A model generated the notes under the pieces. That model was not told where the DNA came from. It ran no database searches and saw only the letters and a list, made by a program, of their open reading frames with translations. The position numbers and the translations under genes were made by a program. 16,645 nt of DNA from CAIOSQ01 sp044359885 (GTDB lineage Bacteria; Pseudomonadota; Alphaproteobacteria; CACIAM-22H2), in contig JBIKLI010000060.1 in NCBI GenBank assembly GCA_044359885.1, positions 1 through 16,645 on the forward strand, written 5' to 3'. Positions within the stretch are counted from its first letter, which is position 1. Every line of letters begins with the position of its first letter. Positions 1-8,294 of this stretch are shown piece after piece.

Positions 1-901
1 AAAGGCGGGCCAGATGTACGGCATGGGGCTGATCGGCGGGTTCTGCCATCTCTACATCGGGCAGGAGGCCGTGGTGGTGGGAATGCAGGCCGCGATCACG
101 CCGGACGATGCGGTGATCACCAGCTATCGCGACCATGGCCATATGCTGGCCTGCGGCATGGACGCCAAGGGGGTGATGGCGGAACTGACCGGGCGGCGCG
201 GCGGCTACTCCAAGGGCAAGGGCGGCTCGATGCACATGTTCAGCCGCGAGAAGAACTTCTATGGCGGACATGGCATCGTCGGCGCCCAGGTGCCGCTCGG
301 GACCGGCATCGCCTTCGCGCACTGGTATCGGGACCAGGCCAATGTCTGCCTCACCTATCTTGGCGACGGCGCCGCCAACCAGGGGCAGGTCTACGAGAGC
401 CTCAACATGGCGGCGCTGTGGAAACTGCCGTGCATCTACATCGTCGAGAACAACCGCTACGGGATGGGGACCGCGATCGAACGGGCGTCGGCCTCGACCG
501 AGTTCTACCGGCGCGGCGAGCCGTGGGGCATTCCCGGCGAGGCGGTCGACGGCATGAACGTGCTGACCGTCCGCGAGGCCGGCCGCCGCGCCGTCGCGCA
601 CGCGAAGTCGGGCAAGGGGCCCTACATCCTCGAGATGAAGACCTACCGCTATCGCGGCCATTCGATGTCGGATCCCGCCAAGTACCGCTCGAAGGAGGAG
701 GTCGAGAAGATGCGTTCGCAGCACGACCCGATCGAGCAACTGGCGAAGATGCTGGGCGAGAACGGGATCGCGGACGAGGCGCGGCTCAAGCAGATCGACC
801 GCGAGGTCAAGGAGATCGTCACCGCCGCTGCCGATTTCGCGCAGCAATCCCCCGAGCCCGATCCGTCTGAACTGTGGACCGACGTGCTGGTCGAGTCGTG
901 A
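1..901 (+). CDS. pdhA: Pyruvate dehydrogenase E1 component, alpha subunit (5' partial)
   Basis: This is the thiamine-diphosphate-binding alpha subunit of pyruvate dehydrogenase. With E1 beta it decarboxylates pyruvate and passes the acetyl unit to the lipoyl arm of the complex in the cytoplasm. The reading frame is open from base 2, reading KAGQMYGMG, so the ATG at 14 is internal and the true start lies left of the window. The family's GHGIVGAQVPLGTG segment is visible. The ThDP/Mg motif runs from GDG (bases 364-372) to the ENN at about 448-456. The Ser-containing loop YRYRGHSMSDPAKYR is near 646-690. The C-terminus is complete, with TGA at 899-901. It is the first visible gene of the pdh operon, 17 bases before pdhB. 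Identification is secure; the N-terminal part cannot be judged. Confidence 0.96.
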   Translation, partial: KAGQMYGMGLIGGFCHLYIGQEAVVVGMQAAITPDDAVITSYRDHGHMLACGMDAKGVMAELTGRRGGYSKGKGGSMHMFSREKNFYGGHGIVGAQVPLGTGIAFAHWYRDQANVCLTYLGDGAANQGQVYESLNMAALWKLPCIYIVENNRYGMGTAIERASASTEFYRRGEPWGIPGEAVDGMNVLTVREAGRRAVAHAKSGKGPYILEMKTYRYRGHSMSDPAKYRSKEEVEKMRSQHDPIEQLAKMLGENGIADEARLKQIDREVKEIVTAAADFAQQSPEPDPSELWTDVLVES

Positions 902-918
902 ACGCGGAGATCGCGCCA

Positions 919-1164
919 ATGTCCGTGAATGTCCTGATGCCCGCCCTGTCGCCGACCATGACCGAGGGCAAGATCGCGCGCTGGCTCAAGAACGAAGGCG
1001 ACGCCGTGAAATCCGGCCAGGTCCTGTGCGAGATCGAGACCGACAAGGCGACGATGGAGGTCGAGGCCGTCGACGAGGGACGGCTGTCGAGGATCCTGGT
1101 CCCGGCCGGCACCGAAGGGGTGAAGGTCAATACGCCGATCGCGGTCATCGCCGCGGAGGGCGAG
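919..1164 (+). repeat. Diverged direct repeat, copy 1: lipoyl-domain coding segment of pdhB
   Basis: The first 82 codons of pdhB encode a lipoyl domain nearly the same as the first 82 codons of pdhC. By manual alignment 72 of 82 residues agree, and long DNA stretches are the same too, for example around the DNA encoding EIETDKATMEVEA. This is a domain-level duplication within one operon. Confidence 0.85.
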
Positions 1165-2265
1165 ACGGCGGTCGCTGCCGCCGCCGCGCCGGCGGCCCCG
1201 GCCATCGTCGTCGCCGCATCCGTGCCCGTGGCGGCCCCGCCGCCGGCCGCCGCGCCGGCCACGGAGAAGGCCTATGACCGCCATGTCGCCCTGACCGTGC
1301 GCGAAGCGCTGCGCGATGCGATGGCCGAGGAGATGCGGCGCGATCCGGCCGTGTTCCTGATGGGCGAGGAGGTCGCCCAGTACCAGGGCGCCTACAAGGT
1401 CAGCCAGGGATTGCTGCAGGAGTTCGGCGCCAAGCGCGTGATCGACACGCCGATCACCGAGCAGGGCTTTGCCGGTCTCGCCGTGGGCGCCGGCTTCATG
1501 GGCCTGCGACCGATCGTCGAGTTCATGACGTTCAACTTCGCGATGCAGGCCATCGACCAGATCATCAATTCGGCGGCCAAGACCCTCTACATGTCGGGCG
1601 GACAGATGGGGTGCCCGATCGTCTTCCGCGGCCCCAACGGCGCCGCCAGCCGGGTGGCCGCGCAGCACTCGCAATGCTACGCGTCGTGGTACGCGCATTG
1701 TCCGGGCCTGAAGGTGGTGGCGCCCTGGTCGGCGTCCGACGCCAAGGGTCTGCTGAAATCGGCGATCCGCGATCCCAACCCGATCATCTTCCTCGAGAAC
1801 GAGATCATGTACGGGCAGTCCTTCCAGGTTCCCGACGATCCCGATTTCACTGTCCCCATCGGCAAGGCCAAGGTGGAGCGCGCGGGACGGCATGTGACGA
1901 TCACCGCCTTCTCGATCATGGTCGGCAAGGCCCTTGCGGCGGCGGACGAACTTGCCAAGGAAGGGATCGAGGCGGAGGTGGTCAACCTGCGGACGATCCG
2001 GCCGCTCGACATCGAGACGATCGTGGCGTCCGTGCGCAGGACCAACCGGCTCGTCTCGGTCGAGGAAGGCTGGCCGTTCGCCGGCATCGGCTCGGAACTC
2101 GCCGGTCAGATGATGGAGCATGCCTTCGACCATCTCGACGCGCCGGTGAAGCGCGTCTGCGGCCTCGACATTCCGCTGCCCTACGCGGCGAACCTCGAAA
2201 AACTGTCCCTGCCTCAGGCACCGGACATCGTTGCGGCCGCCAAGGCGGTCCTCTATCGGAATTGA
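919..2265 (+). CDS. pdhB: Pyruvate dehydrogenase E1 beta subunit with N-terminal lipoyl domain
   Basis: This 448-residue protein pairs with PdhA to form the E1 pyruvate decarboxylase. Residues 1-82 are a complete biotinyl/lipoyl domain with the motif EIETDKATMEVE, Lys43 being the expected lipoylation site. An Ala/Pro-rich linker spans about 83-114. The transketolase-like E1 beta domain covers about 118-448, with MGEEVAQYQGAYKV near its start (Glu that activates ThDP), ITEQGFAGLAVGAG, and the conserved AQHSQ histidine. Fusion of a lipoyl domain to E1 beta is a known alphaproteobacterial trait. The frame is open upstream to 874, but the ATG at 919 begins the lipoyl domain exactly and has GGAG at 906-909 (9-base spacing). 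The lipoyl domain is about 88% identical to that of the neighbouring E2. Confidence 0.96.
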   Translation: MSVNVLMPALSPTMTEGKIARWLKNEGDAVKSGQVLCEIETDKATMEVEAVDEGRLSRILVPAGTEGVKVNTPIAVIAAEGETAVAAAAAPAAPAIVVAASVPVAAPPPAAAPATEKAYDRHVALTVREALRDAMAEEMRRDPAVFLMGEEVAQYQGAYKVSQGLLQEFGAKRVIDTPITEQGFAGLAVGAGFMGLRPIVEFMTFNFAMQAIDQIINSAAKTLYMSGGQMGCPIVFRGPNGAASRVAAQHSQCYASWYAHCPGLKVVAPWSASDAKGLLKSAIRDPNPIIFLENEIMYGQSFQVPDDPDFTVPIGKAKVERAGRHVTITAFSIMVGKALAAADELAKEGIEAEVVNLRTIRPLDIETIVASVRRTNRLVSVEEGWPFAGIGSELAGQMMEHAFDHLDAPVKRVCGLDIPLPYAANLEKLSLPQAPDIVAAAKAVLYRN

Positions 2266-2285
2266 GCCCTCGGGAGGGACGACCC

Positions 2286-2531
2286 ATGCCGATCAATGTT
2301 CTGATGCCCGCCCTGTCGCCGACGATGACGGAGGGCAAGCTGGCGCGCTGGCTCAAGAAGGAAGGCGACGCCGTCAGGTCCGGTCAGGTGCTTTGCGAGA
2401 TCGAGACCGACAAGGCCACGATGGAGGTCGAGGCGGTGGATGAAGGGACGCTTGGCCGGATCCTGGTTCCCGCTGGTGCGGAGGGCGTCAAGGTGAACAC
2501 CCCGATCGCCGTCATCCTGGGCGAGGGCGAA
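2286..2531 (+). repeat. Diverged direct repeat, copy 2: lipoyl-domain coding segment of pdhC
   Basis: This is the partner of the repeat at 919-1164, 1,367 bases downstream in the same orientation. The ten residue differences are scattered, mostly conservative (Ile/Leu, Lys/Arg) or at the domain end where the linkers diverge. Recombination between copies would delete most of pdhB. Confidence 0.85.
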
Positions 2532-3596
2532 TCGTCTGCAGCACCGGCGCCCGCCGCCGCGCCGGCCGCCGTGGCGCCGGCATCGCCGTCCCCCGCGGCC
2601 GCACCGGCTGCCCCCGCATCTGCCGCGGCGCCGGCGGGGGCCGCCGAGGGCGGGCGCATCTTCGTTTCCCCGCTGGCCCGGCGCATGGCCGAGCAGGCCG
2701 GCCTCGACCTCGCCGCGATCCGCGGCAGCGGGCCCGGCGGCCGGATCGTCAAGGCGGACATCGACGCCGCGCTGGCCGCCGGCGGCACGGCGCGCAAGCC
2801 TGCCGCCGCCGCGCCTGCGGTCGCCGCCCCAGTCGCCACAGCGCCCGCGGCCGCGCCCGCGCCGGCATCGGTCGCCGCCGCGGCCCTGGCCGCGATCGGC
2901 CCGCACAAGCTGGTGCCGCTGTCGACGATGCGCCGCGTGATCGCGCGGCGCCTGACCGAGAGCAAGCAGCAGGTCCCGCACTTCTATCTGACTGTCGATT
3001 GCGAGATCGACAAGCTGCTCGCGGGCCGGGCGGCGCTGAACGCGAAGAGCCCCGACAAGGGTCCCGGCGCGTTCAAGCTGTCGGTCAACGACTTCGTCAT
3101 CAAGGCCGTGGCCGTCGCGCTGCGCCAGGTGCCGGCAGCGAACGCGTCCTATTCGGACGACGGCCTGCTGATGTGGGACAATGTCGACGTGTCGGTCGCC
3201 GTCGCCATTCCCGGCGGACTGATCACCCCGATCGTCCGCAACGCCGATGCCAAGGGCCTCGCGCAGATCTCCAACGAGATGAAGGACCTCGCAGGCCGTG
3301 CGAAGGACGGCAAGCTGAAGCCGGAGGAGTTCCAGGGCGGGACCTTCTCGATCTCCAATCTCGGCATGTTCGGGATCAAGGAGTTCGGGGCGGTCATCAA
3401 TCCGCCGCAGGGGGCGATCCTGGCGATCGGCGCCGGCGAGCAGCGGCCGGTGGTGCGCAACGGCGCCCTCGCCATCGCCACCGTCATGAGCTGCACGCTG
3501 TCGGTCGATCATCGCGTGATCGACGGGGCCGTGGCCGCGGAGTTCCTCGCCGCCTTCAAGCGGATCGTCGAGGACCCGCTGGCGATGCTGCTCTGA
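2286..3596 (+). CDS. pdhC: Dihydrolipoamide acetyltransferase (E2 of pyruvate dehydrogenase)
   Basis: This is the 436-residue E2 core of the complex, which transfers the acetyl group from lipoamide to CoA. Domains in order: lipoyl domain 1-82 with Lys43 in ETDKATMEVE; Ala/Pro linker 83-122; peripheral-subunit-binding domain about 124-162 (VSPLARRMAEQAG...GPGGRIVKADI), which holds E1/E3; second Ala/Pro linker about 163-202; catalytic chloramphenicol-acetyltransferase-like domain about 205-436. The active-site motif VDHRVIDG has His409 and Asp413. A single lipoyl domain is usual for this group. The ATG at 2286 starts at the lipoyl domain and has GGGAGG at 2272-2277 (8-base spacing), 20 bases after pdhB. 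The frame stays open far upstream only because of high GC. The gene is sometimes called aceF. Confidence 0.96.
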   Translation: MPINVLMPALSPTMTEGKLARWLKKEGDAVRSGQVLCEIETDKATMEVEAVDEGTLGRILVPAGAEGVKVNTPIAVILGEGESSAAPAPAAAPAAVAPASPSPAAAPAAPASAAAPAGAAEGGRIFVSPLARRMAEQAGLDLAAIRGSGPGGRIVKADIDAALAAGGTARKPAAAAPAVAAPVATAPAAAPAPASVAAAALAAIGPHKLVPLSTMRRVIARRLTESKQQVPHFYLTVDCEIDKLLAGRAALNAKSPDKGPGAFKLSVNDFVIKAVAVALRQVPAANASYSDDGLLMWDNVDVSVAVAIPGGLITPIVRNADAKGLAQISNEMKDLAGRAKDGKLKPEEFQGGTFSISNLGMFGIKEFGAVINPPQGAILAIGAGEQRPVVRNGALAIATVMSCTLSVDHRVIDGAVAAEFLAAFKRIVEDPLAMLL

Positions 3597-3610
3597 GAAG
3601 GAGACGCAGC

Positions 3611-5026
3611 ATGGCGTCGCAGCAATTCGATCTGATCGTGGTCGGCGGTGGCCCGGGCGGCTACGTGGCCGCGATCCGCGCGGCCCAGCTCAAGATGAGC
3701 GTGGCGCTGGTGGAGCGGGAGCACCTCGGCGGCATCTGCCTCAACTGGGGCTGCATCCCGACCAAGGCGTTGCTCCGTTCTTCGGAGATCAACCACCTCC
3801 TGCATCACCTCGACGCCTACGGCTTCTCGGCCCAGAACATCAGCTTCGACATCGCCAAGATCGTCAAGCGCTCGCGCGGCGTCGCCGCGCAGCTCTCGGG
3901 CGGTGTCAAGCACCTGCTGAAGAAGAACAAGGTCACGGTGTACGACGGCGCGGGACGGCTGGACGGCGTGGCTGCAGGCGGTCTGCGCAAGGTCGCGGTC
4001 GCCAAGGACGGCAAGCCGGTCGCGGATCTTGTCGCGAAGAACGTGATCCTGGCCACCGGCGCACGCGCGCGGGTGCTTCCCGGGCTGGAGCCCGATCCGG
4101 CCTGCATCTGGACCTATCGCGAGGCGATGGTTCCGGCACGGATGCCGAAATCGATGCTCGTGGTCGGCTCCGGCGCGATCGGGATCGAGTTCGCCTCTTT
4201 CTATCGCAACCTGGGCGCCGAGGTGACGGTGGTCGAGGTCATGGACCGCATCCTGCCGGTGGAGGACGAGGAGATCAGCGCCTTCGCACGCAAGTCGTTC
4301 GAGAAGCAGGGCATGAAGATCCTGACCGGCGCCAGCGTCAAGGGCGTGCGCAAGGCGGCCGGCGCGGTCACCGCGCTGGTCGAGCAGGCCGGCAGGACGC
4401 AGGAGATCGCGGTCGAGGTGATCGTTTCCGCCGTCGGCATCGTCGGCAATGTCGAGCATGTCGGCCTCGAAGGGACCAAGGTGAAGGTCGAGAAGACGCA
4501 TGTCGTCACCGACGGTTACGGCGCGACCGGCGAGCCCGGCGTGTGGGCGATCGGCGACCTGACCGGTCCGCCCTGGCTGGCGCACAAGGCAAGCCACGAA
4601 GGCATCGTCTGCGTCGAGAAGATCGCCGGCATCAAGGGCGTGCACCCGCTCGACGCGTCCAACATCCCTGGCTGCACCTACTGCATGCCGCAGATCGCGT
4701 CGGTCGGCATGACCGAAGCGAAGGCAAAGGCGTCGGGGCGCAAGATCCGCGTCGGCCGGTTCCCCTACATGGGCAACGGCAAGGCGATCGCGCTCGGCGA
4801 ACCCGAGGGGCTGGTGAAGACCGTGTTCGACGCCGAGACAGGCGAATTGCTCGGCGCGCACATGATCGGTGCGGAGGTCACGGAACTCATCCAGGGCTAT
4901 GGCATCGCGCGCACCCTGGAGAGCACGGAGGCGGAGCTGATGCATACCGTCTTCCCGCACCCCACGCTGAGCGAGATGATGCACGAGTCGGTGCTTGACG
5001 CGTATGGACGCGCCATCCACTTCTGA
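3611..5026 (+). CDS. lpdA: Dihydrolipoamide dehydrogenase (E3)
   Basis: This 471-residue flavoprotein disulfide reductase reoxidises dihydrolipoamide on the E2 and E1-beta lipoyl domains and reduces NAD+. Visible features: FAD-binding GGGPGG at residues 12-17; redox-active disulfide GGICLNWGCIPTK (Cys43, Cys48); NAD-binding VVGSGAIGIEFASF in the middle; second FAD motif near WAIGDLTGPPWLAHKA; and the C-terminal interface motif HPTLSE with the catalytic base His450 and Glu455. Length is normal for the family. The ATG at 3611 has AAGGAG at 3598-3603, overlapping the end of pdhC. It has no fused lipoyl domain, unlike some bacterial E3s. Its position in the operon marks it as the pyruvate dehydrogenase E3, though it could serve other 2-oxoacid complexes. 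Confidence 0.96.
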   Translation: MASQQFDLIVVGGGPGGYVAAIRAAQLKMSVALVEREHLGGICLNWGCIPTKALLRSSEINHLLHHLDAYGFSAQNISFDIAKIVKRSRGVAAQLSGGVKHLLKKNKVTVYDGAGRLDGVAAGGLRKVAVAKDGKPVADLVAKNVILATGARARVLPGLEPDPACIWTYREAMVPARMPKSMLVVGSGAIGIEFASFYRNLGAEVTVVEVMDRILPVEDEEISAFARKSFEKQGMKILTGASVKGVRKAAGAVTALVEQAGRTQEIAVEVIVSAVGIVGNVEHVGLEGTKVKVEKTHVVTDGYGATGEPGVWAIGDLTGPPWLAHKASHEGIVCVEKIAGIKGVHPLDASNIPGCTYCMPQIASVGMTEAKAKASGRKIRVGRFPYMGNGKAIALGEPEGLVKTVFDAETGELLGAHMIGAEVTELIQGYGIARTLESTEAELMHTVFPHPTLSEMMHESVLDAYGRAIHF

Positions 5027-5030
5027 CGCC

Positions 5031-5993
5031 ATGGACGACACGCCGGCCCCGACGAAGGCGCAGCGCGCCGCGCTCCGCCACCCGGAGAAGGCGCACCGCC
5101 CGGACAATCCCATCCAGCGCAAGCCGGACTGGATCCGGGTCAAGGCACCGACCTCGGCCGAGTACCACGAGACGCGCCGGCTGATGCGCGAGCTCAAGCT
5201 CGCCACCGTCTGCGAGGAGGCGGCCTGCCCGAACATCGGCGAGTGCTGGAAGAAGAAGCACGCGACGGTGATGATCCTGGGTTCGGTCTGCACCCGGGCC
5301 TGCGCCTTCTGCAACGTCGCCACGGGCAAGCCCGATCAGCTGGATCCGCACGAGCCCGAGAACACCGCCCGGGCGGTCGCCGGTCTCGGCATGAGCCACA
5401 TCGTCGTCACCTCGGTCGATCGCGACGACCTCGACGACGGCGGCGCCATTCAGTTCGTGCGCACGATCGAGGAGATCCGCGCCCGCTCGCCCGGTACCAC
5501 GATCGAGATCCTCACCCCGGACTTCCTGCGCAAGGAGGGAGCTCTCGAGCGGGTCGTCGCCGCGCGCCCCGACGTCTACAACCACAATCTCGAGACCGTG
5601 CCGCGGCTCTATCCGACCATCCGCCCCGGCGCGCGGTACTTCCACTCGCTGCGCCTGCTGCAGCGGGTGAAGGAGATCGACCCGTCGATCTTCACCAAGT
5701 CCGGCATCATGGTCGGGCTGGGCGAGGACCGGATCGAGGTCGGCCAGGTGATGGACGATCTGCGCGCCGCCGATGTCGACTTCCTGACCATCGGCCAGTA
5801 TCTGCAGCCGACGCCCAAGCATGCGCGGGTCGACCGGTTCGTGACCCCCGACGAGTTCGAGTCCTACCGTTCGATGGCGTTGGCCAAGGGGTTCCTGCTG
5901 GTGTCGGCCAGCCCGCTCACGCGCTCGTCCTATCACGCGGACGAGGATTTCCAGCGTCTCAAGGCCGCGCGCGCCGCCCGGCTGGCGCGCTGA
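5031..5993 (+). CDS. lipA: Lipoyl synthase (radical SAM)
   Basis: LipA inserts two sulfurs into octanoyl groups on lipoyl domains, making the cofactor of PdhB and PdhC encoded just upstream. From the ATG at 5031 it is 320 residues. Auxiliary cluster cysteines are Cys61, Cys66 and Cys72 (CEEAACPNIGEC). The radical-SAM CxxxCxxC is Cys87, Cys91 and Cys94 (CTRACAFC). The C-terminal RSSY motif (about 298-301) supplies the serine ligand of the auxiliary cluster. GLGE, YLQPTPKH and the HPEKAHRPDNP leader are also typical. The start is uncertain: ATG 5031 lies 4 bases after lpdA's stop, while in-frame ATG 5004 and TTG 4995 overlap lpdA; none has a strong ribosome-binding site, so coupling to lpdA translation is likely. 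Function is secure. Confidence 0.95.
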   Translation: MDDTPAPTKAQRAALRHPEKAHRPDNPIQRKPDWIRVKAPTSAEYHETRRLMRELKLATVCEEAACPNIGECWKKKHATVMILGSVCTRACAFCNVATGKPDQLDPHEPENTARAVAGLGMSHIVVTSVDRDDLDDGGAIQFVRTIEEIRARSPGTTIEILTPDFLRKEGALERVVAARPDVYNHNLETVPRLYPTIRPGARYFHSLRLLQRVKEIDPSIFTKSGIMVGLGEDRIEVGQVMDDLRAADVDFLTIGQYLQPTPKHARVDRFVTPDEFESYRSMALAKGFLLVSASPLTRSSYHADEDFQRLKAARAARLAR

Positions 5994-6004
5994 GTCGTCC
6001 GCCC

Positions 6005-6463
6005 ATGCCGACGCATGCCGAGAAGCGGCTGCTGCCGTATTCGCCCGAGCAGGTCTTCGATCTGGTTTCCCAGGTCGACCGCTATCCCGAGTTCCTGCCC
6101 TGGTGCCTCGCCGCGCGCATCCGCCAGCGCGAGGAGGCCCTGCTGGTCGCCGATCTCGTGATCGGCTTCAAGATGATCCGCGAGCGCTTCACCTCGCATG
6201 TGGCCCTCGACCGGCCGCGGCGGATCGACGTGCACTACGCCGACGGGCCGTTCAGGCATCTGCGCAACCACTGGATCTTCGAACCGGTCGCGCCCTGCGC
6301 CGAATTGCCGACGGGGGGAACGCTGGTCGATTTCTACGTCGATTTCGAGTTTCGCTCGAAGCTGCTGCAGAGCCTTATCGGCATGCTCTTCCACGAGGCG
6401 ACGCGCCGCATGGTCTCGGCTTTCGAAGGGCGCGCGCGGCAACTCTATGGCCCCGCGGCCTGA
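6005..6463 (+). CDS. RatA/Coq10-type START-domain protein
   Basis: This 152-residue cytoplasmic protein belongs to the polyketide-cyclase/START superfamily that includes bacterial RatA and mitochondrial Coq10. Typical features are the N-terminal YSPEQVFDLVSQVDRYPEFLPWC, the central VADLVIGFKMIRERFTS strands, and the C-terminal helix LIGMLFHEATRRMVSAFEGRA. Coq10 members bind ubiquinone or its precursors and aid respiration; E. coli RatA was described as a toxin binding 50S subunits. Which role applies here cannot be read from sequence. It lies 11 bases after lipA with no clear ribosome-binding site, so it is probably the last gene of the pdh transcript, ending 8 bases from the convergent ftsH-like gene. 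A respiratory role fits the context better, but that is inference. Confidence 0.85.
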   Translation: MPTHAEKRLLPYSPEQVFDLVSQVDRYPEFLPWCLAARIRQREEALLVADLVIGFKMIRERFTSHVALDRPRRIDVHYADGPFRHLRNHWIFEPVAPCAELPTGGTLVDFYVDFEFRSKLLQSLIGMLFHEATRRMVSAFEGRARQLYGPAA

Positions 6464-6471
6464 CGGACCGT

Positions 6472-8274
6472 TCAGCCGCCGCGCGCGATCTCGGCCAGTT
6501 CCGCGGGCCCCAGCGTCTCTCGCTCGAGCAGCCTCGCTGCGCCGCGTTCCAGGACCGTCCGCCGCTCGCCCAGAAGGGCGAGGGCGCGCGCGAAGGCCTC
6601 GTCGACGAGCCGCCGGACGGCCTGGTCGATCCGGTCCGCCGTCGCCTCGCCGTAGTCCCGGCGCGTCGCGCCGATGCCGATTCCGGCGAGGAAGCGCGCG
6701 GCGTCCTCCTCGTAGCGGACATGGCCAAGGTCAGGGTCCATGCCGTAGCGCGTCACCATCGCGCGGGCGATGTCGGTCGCCTTGGCGAGATCGTCGGCGG
6801 CGCCGGTCGAAAATTGGCCGAACACCAACTGCTCGGCGGCCCGGCCGCCGAGCAGAACCGCCATCTTCCCCTCCAGTTCGGCACGCGACATCAGGAACCG
6901 CTCCTCGGTCGGCCGCTGGATCGTGTAGCCCAGCGCGCCGATCCCGCGCGGGATGATGGACACCTTGTGGATCGGATCGCTGCCGGACAGCGACATCGCG
7001 ACCAGCGCGTGCCCCATCTCGTGATGGGCCACGACCCGCCTCTCGAGCGGATTTAGCAGCCGGTTGCGCTTCTCCAGTCCCGCGACGATGCGCTCGACCG
7101 CGGCGGTGAAGTCGTCCCGCGCGACCGCGTCGCTGCCGCGCCGCGTGGCCAGAAGCGCCGCCTCGTTGACCAGATTGGCGAGGTCGGCGCCCGTGAAGCC
7201 CGGCGTCAGCGCCGCGATCTCCTCGGGATCGATGTCGGCGGCCAGCGTGATCCGTCGCAGATGGACGCCGAGGATCTGCACCCGTCCGCGCTTGTCCGGG
7301 CGGTCGACCAGGACCTGACGATCGAAACGCCCTGCGCGCAGCAGCGCCGGATCGAGGATCTCGGGACGGTTGGTCGCCGCGACCAGGACGACCCCTTTCG
7401 ACGTGTCGAACCCGTCCAGTTCGGCGAGCAGCTGGTTGAGGGTCTGCTCCTTCTCGTCGAGCCCTCCGAACCCGCCGGCGATGCCTCGGGCCCGTCCCAA
7501 GGCGTCGAGCTCGTCGATGAACACGATCGCCGGCGCGCGCCGGCGTGCCTGCTCGAACAGGTCGCGGACGCGTGCCGCGCCGACACCGACGAACATCTCG
7601 ACGAATTCCGAGCCGCTGATCGAGAAGAACGGGACGCCGGCCTCGCCCGCCAGCGCGCGGGCGAGCAGGGTCTTGCCGGTTCCGGGCGGGCCGACCAGCA
7701 GGATGCCGCGCGGGATGCGCGCCCCGAGGCGCCCGTAGCGCAAGGGATCCTTGAGGAAGGCCACGATCTCGGCCAGTTCCGCCTTGGCCTCGTCGACGCC
7801 GGCGACGTCGGCAAAGGTCACTCCGGTGTCGGCCTCCATGTAGACCCGGGCCCGGCTCTTGCCGATCGCCATCAGGCCCCCGCCGCGCTCGCCGAGCCGT
7901 GGCAGCACGAACATCCAGAGCAGGGCCAGCAGCGCGAAGGGGGCGATCCAGCCGACGATGTCGGCAAAGATCGAACCCTCCGCGCCACCCTCGTAGCGGA
8001 CACCGTGGCGCGACAGCGCGGCCGCGATCTCGGGATCGACGCGGGCGGCGACGAACCTGTCGGGACCATCGGGGCGGGGATCCCTGTAGGCGCCCTGGAC
8101 GAGGTTGCGGGTGACGACGACGTCCGCGATGCGCCCGTCGCGCAGCAACGTCTCGAATTCGCTGTACGGAATCCGCTGGACGCGCGGCGAACCGCCGAGG
8201 AACAGATGCGCCGCGATCAGGGCGACCAGCGCGCCAAGGGCAAGCCAGAGATGAAGACGGGGTTCGCGCCACAT
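6472..8274 (-). CDS. FtsH-type ATP-dependent zinc metalloprotease (accessory paralogue)
   Basis: This is a 600-residue membrane-anchored AAA+ protease that unfolds and degrades membrane or damaged proteins. Two membrane segments (about 9-27 and 103-125) flank a short periplasmic domain. The AAA module has Walker A GPPGTGKT (195-202), Walker B VFIDEL (251-256), pore loop FVGVG (228-232) and arginine fingers in LLRAGRFDR (Arg313, Arg316). The protease motif is HEMGH (His418, Glu419, His422), with Asp495 in AADDLAKAT as likely third zinc ligand. The C-terminus after GMDPDLGHVRYEED differs from E. coli-type FtsH and is short, suggesting an accessory copy. ATG at 8274 is chosen because GGAG (complement of 8283-8286) lies 8 bases upstream. 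A GTG at 8298, overlapping the preceding stop, would add 8 residues. Confidence 0.9.
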   Translation of the reverse strand: MWREPRLHLWLALGALVALIAAHLFLGGSPRVQRIPYSEFETLLRDGRIADVVVTRNLVQGAYRDPRPDGPDRFVAARVDPEIAAALSRHGVRYEGGAEGSIFADIVGWIAPFALLALLWMFVLPRLGERGGGLMAIGKSRARVYMEADTGVTFADVAGVDEAKAELAEIVAFLKDPLRYGRLGARIPRGILLVGPPGTGKTLLARALAGEAGVPFFSISGSEFVEMFVGVGAARVRDLFEQARRRAPAIVFIDELDALGRARGIAGGFGGLDEKEQTLNQLLAELDGFDTSKGVVLVAATNRPEILDPALLRAGRFDRQVLVDRPDKRGRVQILGVHLRRITLAADIDPEEIAALTPGFTGADLANLVNEAALLATRRGSDAVARDDFTAAVERIVAGLEKRNRLLNPLERRVVAHHEMGHALVAMSLSGSDPIHKVSIIPRGIGALGYTIQRPTEERFLMSRAELEGKMAVLLGGRAAEQLVFGQFSTGAADDLAKATDIARAMVTRYGMDPDLGHVRYEEDAARFLAGIGIGATRRDYGEATADRIDQAVRRLVDEAFARALALLGERRTVLERGAARLLERETLGPAELAEIARGG

Positions 8275-8294
8275 CGCGGCGACTCCGTCGTGTC

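Noticed and set aside
649..2133. Long - strand open frame opposite pdhA/pdhB
   Set aside because: It is antisense to secure pdh genes, with His/Arg/Asp-rich composition typical of shadow frames.
2531..2655. Repetitive GC-rich tract that could look like a tandem repeat
   Set aside because: It encodes the flexible Ala/Pro linker after the lipoyl domain of E2, a normal feature of this enzyme, with no exact repeating unit.
3509..5329. Long - strand open frame opposite lpdA/lipA
   Set aside because: Same reason: the coding strand has every catalytic motif of Lpd and LipA, and the antisense product resembles nothing.
6464..6471. Possible bidirectional terminator between the convergent RatA-like and FtsH-like genes
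   Set aside because: Only 8 bases lie between the stops and I saw no stem plus T-run there or in the adjacent coding ends.
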